Below, in pieces: positions 1 to 5,100 of a stretch of DNA of 6,314 nucleotides. Positions within the stretch are counted from its first letter, which is position 1. Every line of letters starts with the position of its first letter. The translations under genes were made by a program, and so were the position numbers. Origin of the DNA: JBKHBT01 sp046542255 (GTDB taxonomy: Bacteria; UBP14; UBA6098; JBKHBT01); assembly GCA_046542255.1 (NCBI GenBank), contig JBKHBT010000137.1, positions 1-6,314 on the forward strand, read 5' to 3'. The notes below the pieces were generated by a model that saw only the letters and a program-made list of their open reading frames with translations, was not told where the DNA came from and searched no databases.

Positions 1-31
1 AAGTATGACAATGCCCAGCAGCGCATTGTCT
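1..31 (+). repeat. 109-bp hairpin repeat, copy 1 (right end only, cut by window edge)
   Basis: The first 31 bases match the right end of the repeats at 32-140 and 1747-1855 with three substitutions relative to the third copy. They contain an inverted repeat, GACAATGC (7-14) and GCATTGTC (23-30), an 8-bp stem with an 8-base loop. The next copy begins immediately afterwards, so copies 1 and 2 are in direct tandem with a 109-bp period. The rest of this copy lies upstream of the window. The differences from the other copies cluster in the loop and the inner base pair. No function is assigned. Confidence 0.8.
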
Positions 32-140
32 CTTTTAAAGCCATATATATAACATTTATATAATACTTAATATATATACCCAAAAGCTTTACTGATGTTT
101 TAGCCTGAAAAGTATGACAATGCGGAACAGCGCATTTTCT
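32..140 (+). repeat. 109-bp hairpin repeat, copy 2 (complete)
   Basis: This unit begins CTTTTAAAG, passes through a very AT-rich stretch (41-79) and ends in the hairpin GACAATGCG (116-124), loop GAACAG, CGCATTTTC (131-139). The hairpin has one mismatch compared with the perfect 9-bp stem of copy 3. Counted by eye, it is about 91% identical to 1747-1855, with eight mismatches and two single-base indels. It lies directly upstream of the cysM promoter region. No open reading frame of interest runs through it and its ends show no obvious terminal inverted repeats. It could be a small non-autonomous mobile repeat or a decayed piece of a larger element. Confidence 0.85.
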
Positions 141-173
141 GGGTAATTGCGCAAATATCGATGACAAATCACA

Positions 174-201
174 TTGACATTAGCCGATTTTGATATATTT
201 T
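174..201 (+). promoter_or_regulatory. possible promoter of the cysteine synthase gene
   Basis: A perfect -35-like TTGACA lies at 174-179. Candidate -10 boxes are TATATT at 194-199 (14-base spacer, short) and TATTTT at 196-201 (16-base spacer, poorer match). Either would start transcription only a few bases before or within the Shine-Dalgarno sequence at 207-214, leaving almost no leader. That counts against it, so this is a weak call. The real promoter may lie further upstream, within the repeats. Confidence 0.3.
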
Positions 202-206
202 ACGAC

Positions 207-214
207 AAAAGGAG
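207..214 (+). promoter_or_regulatory. ribosome binding site deciding the cysM start
   Basis: AAAAGGAG lies five bases before the ATG at 220. An in-frame TTG at 190 would give a protein ten residues longer, but this site would then lie inside the coding region. The ATG at 220 is therefore preferred. Confidence 0.8.
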
Positions 215-219
215 ATTGT

Positions 220-1125
220 ATGCTAAATACTTATGATAATATACTCGATGCGATAGGCTATACACCACTAATTCGCATCAATAGACTAAACTCAAATCCC
301 AATGTCGAGATATTTGCCAAATTCGAAGGCTTCACGCCAACTGGCAGCATCAAAGACCGAATCGCCCTTAAGATGATAGAACAGGCCGAACACGAAGGCA
401 AGCTAAACAAAGATAAGACAATAATCGAACCCACATCCGGCAATACTGGAATTGCCCTCGCAATGATAGGCACGGTCAAAGGCTATTCTGTCGATATAGT
501 TATGAGCAGCGCCGTGAGCGTGGAAAGGCAGAAGATGATTCGGGCATATGGCGCCAAAGTAATCCTGACCGATGCAACTCTTGGCACCGATGGCGCAATC
601 CAAAAGGCGCATCAGCTTGTCGAAAAATATCCAGAAAAATACTTTATGCCTGATCAATTCAGCAATAAATACAATAAGCTAACCCATTATAGAACTACCG
701 GCCAGGAGCTTTTTGAGCAGGCGGATGGGCATATCGACTATTTCGTATCGGCGCTTGGTACATCCGGCACGATTATGGGTATCGGCCAATTTCTGAAAGA
801 GAAGATTCCGAATATCAAGATAGTCTGTGCGCATCCAGAGAAAGGCCACTATATTCAGGGCTTGAAAAATATGGAAGAAGCCATAGTCCCGGCAATCTAT
901 GACCCTTCAAAGATTGATGAGACGATTATGGTGAAATCGGAAAAGGCATTCGATATGACACGCCAGATTGTCCGCAAAGAAGGCATATTCTGCGGAATGT
1001 CAAGCGGTGCGGCGATGTATGCAGCATCGCAGATAGCAAAAAAAATAGAATCGGGCAGGATTATTGTCATCTTCGCCGATAGGGGCGACAAATATCTCAG
1101 CACCGATTTATTTTCGTCTGATTAA
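220..1125 (+). CDS. cysM: cysteine synthase, CysM type (PLP-dependent)
   Basis: This cytoplasmic fold-type II PLP enzyme makes L-cysteine by replacing the leaving group of an activated serine (O-acetylserine or O-phosphoserine) with a sulfur donor. The 301 residues match the family length. Visible motifs are TGSIKDR with the Schiff-base lysine K45, the substrate loop TSGNTG at 72-77, the phosphate-cradle glycine loop GTSGT at 180-184, GMSSGAA at 259-265 whose serine should contact the PLP ring nitrogen, and the C-terminal DRGDKYLST at 287-295. As I remember the sequences, YDNILDAIG, PTGSIKDR, the SVERQ region and LKNMEEAIVPAIYDP resemble mycobacterial CysM, while ADRGDKYLST resembles E. coli CysM. 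Lysine 216 falls where mycobacterial CysM has Arg220, a residue used to recognise O-phosphoserine. The start is ATG 220, supported by the AAAAGGAG at 207-214. The gene appears to stand alone, with hairpin repeats upstream and no clear terminator downstream. The family call is very secure. The choice between CysK and CysM and the natural substrate are inferred. Confidence 0.93.
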   Translation: MLNTYDNILDAIGYTPLIRINRLNSNPNVEIFAKFEGFTPTGSIKDRIALKMIEQAEHEGKLNKDKTIIEPTSGNTGIALAMIGTVKGYSVDIVMSSAVSVERQKMIRAYGAKVILTDATLGTDGAIQKAHQLVEKYPEKYFMPDQFSNKYNKLTHYRTTGQELFEQADGHIDYFVSALGTSGTIMGIGQFLKEKIPNIKIVCAHPEKGHYIQGLKNMEEAIVPAIYDPSKIDETIMVKSEKAFDMTRQIVRKEGIFCGMSSGAAMYAASQIAKKIESGRIIVIFADRGDKYLSTDLFSSD

Positions 1126-1195
1126 TCAAATCGCTCCGCAAATTGCTCTAAAGGCATCTCCTCGTTACTACGCGCTGCGTTGATTCAACCACCCC

Positions 1196-1228
1196 TAAAT
1201 CCCCTCCTTAAAAAAAAGCGGGGACTTA
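1196..1228. repeat. interspersed hairpin repeat with A-rich loop
   Basis: TAAATCCCC (1196-1204) and GGGGACTTA (1220-1228) form an imperfect 9-bp inverted repeat with one mismatch. The 15-base loop contains eight A residues. This pattern, C-rich then A-rich then G-rich with flanking TAAATC, resembles a short repeat that is dispersed in many bacterial genomes. Read on the - strand the loop is T-rich, but those bases lie inside the loop and do not follow the stem, so it is not a standard intrinsic terminator. It lies 71 bases after the cysM stop codon. Confidence 0.5.
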
Positions 1229-1362
1229 GATTGCGAACGACAATCAAAACACATCTATGATATTTATTTTTGTAGTTTTCAAAGAAACCTGCTGTGCGTT
1301 GAGCGAAGCGAATAAGCCGGGGACTTAAGAATCGCTAAATCACATTGCCAGAGAATTCTCTT
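1229..1362. other. non-coding stretch with decayed repeat fragments
   Basis: No coding region is supported here on either strand. The decamer CGGGGACTTA recurs at 1318-1327, matching the right arm of the hairpin repeat at 1219-1228. A GCGTTGAGCGAAGCG block at 1296-1310 partly echoes GCTGCGTTGA at 1174-1183. These look like leftovers of interspersed repeats. No promoter or RNA gene is recognisable. Confidence 0.35.
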
Positions 1363-1373
1363 TCTCCCTCCTT
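1363..1373. repeat. left half of a hairpin split by the insertion element
   Basis: TCTCCCTCCTT (1363-1373) is the exact reverse complement of AAGGAGGGAGA at 2080-2090. Removing the element and one CAC copy gives a perfect 11-bp stem with a CAC loop. No T-run followed either arm, so the original structure was not an obvious intrinsic terminator. Confidence 0.7.
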
Positions 1374-1376
1374 CAC
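1374..1376. repeat. CAC, putative target site duplication (left)
   Basis: CAC directly abuts the left terminal inverted repeat. The same three bases in the same orientation abut the right one (2077-2079). It is read as a 3-bp target duplication of the hairpin loop. Three bases alone are weak evidence; the flanking palindrome is what makes it credible. Confidence 0.55.
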
Positions 1377-1395
1377 AGAGTCTGTCTAAAAAATC
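1377..1395 (+). repeat. left terminal inverted repeat of the insertion sequence
   Basis: AGAGTCTGTCTAA (1377-1389) is the exact reverse complement of 2064-2076. Extending inward to 1395, 17 of 19 positions match. It is directly flanked by CAC on the outside. Confidence 0.8.
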
Positions 1396-1452
1396 ACCTT
1401 TTATTACCTCATTTATTATTTATATTTATATACGCTAAAGAAAGGATTTGAA

Positions 1453-1818
1453 ATGGGAAGAAATAAACTTGAGATAACTGCTGATCGTGAACGAGCTTTT
1501 GTGATGCCTCCTTATATCGAAGAATGGGTGGACAAAACGCATCCTGCAAGATTTATCGATGCTATTGTCGAGAACCTTGATCTTGAAAGTCTCGGATTCA
1601 AAAAGAGTACAAGTACAAAGGGACGACCAAACTATTCAAATAAAATGATGCTAAAAATTATTCTCTATGCTCATTTCTGTAAAATACGAACTTTGCGCGG
1701 GATAGAAAGGATGGTACACAATGATATGGGCATGTTATGGTTGACTCTTTTAAAGTTATATAATAATATATATATAATACTTAACATACATACGCAAAAG
1801 GCTTTACTGATGTTTTAG
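1453..1818 (+). pseudogene. transposase N-terminal fragment (IS1182/IS5-like, InsH N-terminal/DUF772 type)
   Basis: An ATG preceded by GAAAGGA (1440-1446, six-base spacing) opens a frame whose first 98 residues look like the N-terminus of an IS1182/IS5-type DDE transposase. Typical features are PARFIDAIVENLDL at 31-44, GRPNYSNKMMLKIILYAHF at 57-75, and RGIERMVHNDMGMLWLT at 82-98, all characteristic of the transposase InsH N-terminal domain. After T98 the family sequence stops. The last 23 codons, ending at the TAG at 1816-1818, are encoded by the 109-bp repeat and are unrelated. The whole catalytic DDE region is absent from a protein that normally has over 400 residues, so it cannot be active. 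A short fragment might bind the element ends, but nothing shows this. Confidence 0.85.
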
Positions 1819-1855
1819 CCTGAAAAGTATGACAATGCGGAACAGCGCATTGTCT
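1747..1855 (+). repeat. 109-bp hairpin repeat, copy 3, inside the transposase gene
   Basis: This copy begins CTTTTAAAG right after transposase codon 98 and ends with the hairpin GACAATGCG (1831-1839), loop GAACAG, CGCATTGTC (1846-1854), a perfect 9-bp stem. A second small stem, AGGCT with AGCCT, flanks TTACTGATGTTTT near 1800-1821. It is about 91% identical to 32-140. Because it sits exactly where the transposase loses similarity to its family, the repeat marks or caused the internal deletion. It also supplies the stop codon that ends the fragment. Confidence 0.85.
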
Positions 1856-1893
1856 GTACAACTGTCAATCTTCGCAAAATGTATAAAACTTGA
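1856..1893 (+). pseudogene. possible C-terminal remnant of the same transposase
   Basis: In the same frame as the N-terminal fragment, the bases after the repeat read TTVNLRKMYKT and then TGA (1891-1893). An asparagine-leucine-arginine/lysine-rich ending of this kind is common at the C-terminus of IS5/IS1182-type transposases. The frame is also open through the hairpin, where it reads KYDNAEQRIV, so the remnant could start as far left as 1819. The piece is short and the match is by memory, so it is tentative. Confidence 0.4.
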
Positions 1894-2057
1894 TATAATA
1901 TGGTATAAGTAGCATCGGGAATTAATATTTTGTTTGATTTTAGAGCTTGAGAGCCCAAAATTTCTATTTTAATAAAAAAAAGACTAATCTATAATTTATA
2001 TCGTAATTAATTGGTATTGATCAACTTTTTATTTCAAAATAATTTAATAAGAATATG
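1894..2057 (+). other. AT-rich non-coding right end of the insertion sequence
   Basis: This strongly AT-rich stretch lies between the putative transposase stop and the right terminal repeat. It shows no coding potential, RNA gene or convincing hairpin. It fits the untranslated right end of an insertion sequence. Confidence 0.5.
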
Positions 2058-2076
2058 GATTAGTTAGACAGACTCT
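2058..2076 (-). repeat. right terminal inverted repeat of the insertion sequence
   Basis: TTAGACAGACTCT (2064-2076) is the exact reverse complement of the left end, and 17 of 19 positions match over the longer repeat. CAC (2077-2079) follows directly. Confidence 0.8.
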
Positions 2077-2079
2077 CAC
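2077..2079. repeat. CAC, putative target site duplication (right)
   Basis: This is the same three bases, in the same orientation, as at the left boundary (1374-1376). They lie between the right terminal repeat and the second arm of the interrupted hairpin. Confidence 0.55.
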
Positions 2080-2090
2080 AAGGAGGGAGA
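2080..2090. repeat. right half of the hairpin split by the insertion element
   Basis: AAGGAGGGAGA pairs exactly with 1363-1373. A separate small inverted repeat, TGCCC (2091-2095) and GGGCA (2100-2104) with a four-base loop, follows at once, so the pre-insertion site held two adjacent hairpins. Confidence 0.7.
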
Positions 2091-2125
2091 TGCCCGAATG
2101 GGCAGAGAGTGGTCATTCTACAAAC

Positions 2126-2155
2126 GAAAGAGACGAGTCTAAACCCGTCTCTTTC
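2126..2155 (-). terminator. likely transcription terminator of the large secreted-protein gene
   Basis: GAAAGAGACG (2126-2135) and CGTCTCTTTC (2146-2155) form a perfect 10-bp stem with a 10-base loop, 24 bases beyond the stop codon of the - strand gene. On the - strand the stem ends CTCTTTC and is followed by GTTTG, so the U-tract is short and interrupted. Position and stem quality favour a terminator. The weak U-tract lowers confidence. Confidence 0.6.
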
Positions 2156-2179
2156 AATAAATATCAATTTTCGCATAGC

Positions 2180-5100
2180 CTATTTGAGATACAACATCCT
2201 TCTCGTCTGATAGTCATCATTGACCTGGAATCGCAATAGATATTCGCCGCTCGCAACGATTTGTCCATTTTCGTCTCTGCCATCCCATTTGATTGTATGT
2301 TTGCCCACTTCATAGTAATCATTGCTTAATGTGCGGATATTTTTTCCGAGTACATTATGAATTGTAATCAACACACGACTTTTTTCCTGTAAGGCAAATG
2401 ATATATTCGTAGCAGAATTGAATGGATTCGGCTGGTTCTGGAAAAGTGTGTTTGCTTCTGGCAATCTATTGGCCCCAGAGATGAGAGCTTTGCCATGCCC
2501 ATTTTCGACAAGCTGTATCTCAAAGTCGGCAATTTCATATTCATAGTGAATATCCGGGACTTTGCCGGTTTTCTTCTCGAAAATTGCTTCGAGAACAATA
2601 CCACTTCCCGATACAGTAGGATCCGAGCGCGATAGCCTCGACATACAGATTTCAGCTCCCTGCTGAAATTCTCTGGTCAATGTAATCGCTTCTGCATCAC
2701 CTTTTGAAATAAACCCACCATCTTCGACTCGCATGAGTTCAAGCTGGTCTGTATTATATTTGAAAACAAGGTGAATTCCCATAATATCGGTTACATCTTC
2801 GATAATTGCCCTTGTTCTGATATAATCATCTTCTTGCCTTGCTCCAACTGATATGCTTTTCGCATTGGGCACGATATCGGTTATCAATTTGGGAATATTA
2901 TTTGTCGTCCACCAGCTATACATGGTATTTAGTGCAAGGATATCTTCGACTTCGAGATAACCATCCGGTTCTGCGATTTTATCCGGTACTGTTCCGATTG
3001 TTGGGCCTAGATCCGAAATCGGGTCGTGGTTTCCGATAGAATCGCCATCCCAGCCCCTTGTCCAGACCATAAGGTCTTCGAAACCTATTGCGCCATTCGG
3101 CTTTGGCACCATATTTGGTGGCGTTCCTGGAGTAGTGCCCGGTGTTGCGATATCGCCAAGATATGCGCCATAGATAACCATCTGGTTAAAGCCGATGTCA
3201 TCGTCGGATTCGCCATTGTATTTAATAACCTGTGAACTATCGGTGTCCATGGTAAATGTATCGACAACGATAGGTGCGTCTGGCGAAATCATATCATCGC
3301 TGGCCTTAATTCGAATAATTGCAACATCGCCGCTGGGAGAAACATTGCAGCCATCCGGGTCGCCAGTTTGTGACATATCGATAGACCATGTACCTGCTGC
3401 ACTGTCCCAGTCGGCCTGGAAAATGACATTGGTAGCCTCGCCTTCTAGGTCGAATATATTGCCGCGATTTATGCCCTCGATACGGAACATATCAGAAGGA
3501 TATGTGCCATTTACTTCGATACTGCTTACTCCAACAGGATAATCCAGAGTCAGGTTGATTGCTTTTTCGGCTCCATTTTGCAGAAGCATATATGCATCTT
3601 CATCGAAGAAGTCCCGTAGCGAAAGTTTTATCATAAGATCGGAATTTATTGTAATGGTATTTGTTGTCCTATCTGTCGCAAGCTCTTCAATATCATCGCA
3701 GGTAACGATTTTGGCAAAAAGGTAATAACTGCCATTATCGGGAAGGCCATCTGGAGAGCTGGAAAATTTCCAGTCCCATGTTTCGTCCTGGCCTGATTTT
3801 GCATTGATAGTATTTTCGGGATTACATAGCTTATCGCTGCTGTCGAAGAGAGTATCCTCGCTATAATAAAAGTTTACATATCCGCATTCAAATGCTCCGG
3901 TTATTGTATATGTTATAGTATATGTCCCGCCGGGTGAGAATGATTTCGGCAATAGGCTAATGCCTGTCTCGGATATATCAACAGTAACTGGATGAGCTGC
4001 CTGGAATTTTTGAACCTGATTTCTTTCCTCGTCTGCAACATAGATATCAAATGAATTGGAACCATTTGGCAAGGCCGTGATTCCCACAGGTCTCATGAAA
4101 CTGCCGAGTTGATTGCCGTGTAACCCTATTATTCTGTCGAATGTAGGTGGGCTATTGGAGCCGTTCCTGACCGCACCATCGATATAGCTAATTACTCTAT
4201 TATTTGTGACATCGCAAAGGAAAATCCATACAGTATCCAGAGTAGAGCCTGTTTCTTCCACCACGTGGATACCTCCGGGCATTCCAAGCAAATCGTGAGA
4301 GGTGGATGCTGTATTCCATTCGGTAATATAGCTCATAGAGGGCGGTGAAACATCGCCTCCGGGATAGAAAGCAAATTTCTGCACGCGGCTATTCCCTGCA
4401 TCCGAAACATAGACATCAAACTGGTCGAGCTGGCTATTCCATCTTGCAGCAATTCCTGATGGTGCATGAAACTGCCCGCTGCCGCTTCCGGTACTGCCAT
4501 ATCGAATCACATCCACCGATGTGGTATATGAATATGTAACTGTCTTATTAAGTGGCACTCTAGCGCCATTTGTACCATCGCCGAAATCGACATAGCCATT
4601 CATATAATCGACAGTATAAAGGCTATCGTCAGAATCATTATTTTCAAGATTATTGTCTGGGTCTATTCGCCACCTATGCCGCCCGATTTTGATGGTATCC
4701 AATGAGCCTTCTTTTATCGGGTATGTCGCCGTATAGAATCCCCAATTTCTGGCATCATTGGGATTCGAAGGCGTGGTTTTTTGAAAATCTGTGTCGATAT
4801 CTGCGTCAGCATCGGCATCACGAAAATCACCATCGAGCCAATCGCCGGCAAAATCGGGGTCTGCAACATCCGCCATCGCGAGAATCTTGATTCTGTCATT
4901 ATCGGTATCTGTAATGAAAATGTACCTTCCATAGTCGGGATTTACCGTAACCAAAGAGCCGGTTTCTGCTGTTGTAAAATTGGCCGTTGTCAGAGAAAGG
5001 CCGGGAATTCCGGTATATGGCGAGCCGGCAGCCTCGGGATAGTCGCCTCCAGAGACGATTTTCTCGCCTGTTACAAGATCGGTGATTGTCCAATTGTCTG

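Larger units (their letters stand above)
1377..2076 (+). mobile_element. IS1182/IS5-like insertion sequence, internally deleted remnant (700 bp)
   Basis: The element is bounded by inverted repeats at 1377-1395 and 2058-2076. It contains a transposase start with its own ribosome binding site and a short AT-rich right end. Relatives of this transposase type usually occupy about 1.5 kb or more, so roughly 1 kb of the coding region is missing. The gap is occupied by a copy of the 109-bp repeat (1747-1855). With both ends intact and no working transposase, it could move only if a related transposase elsewhere in the genome acts on it. The family is assigned from the transposase N-terminus, not from the ends. 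Confidence 0.75.

Noticed and set aside
1..140. CRISPR array suggested by hairpin repeats in tandem
   Set aside because: The unit is 109 bp and conserved throughout, with no variable spacers between short repeats, and no cas genes are present.
190..219. TTG start for the cysteine synthase, giving ten more residues
   Set aside because: The Shine-Dalgarno sequence AAAAGGAG would then lie inside the gene, and the extra residues do not resemble the family's N-terminus.
258..657. Open frames on the - strand across the cysteine synthase
   Set aside because: They are antisense to strongly conserved coding sequence and lack ribosome binding sites or recognisable domains.
1196..1228. Intrinsic terminator for the cysteine synthase gene
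   Set aside because: On the + strand the G-rich arm is followed by ACTTAGATT with no T-run. The T-rich stretch on the other strand is inside the loop.
1856..2063. Small RNA or small gene in the AT-rich right end of the IS
   Set aside because: No stable structure, ribosome binding site or open frame was found beyond the short putative transposase tail.
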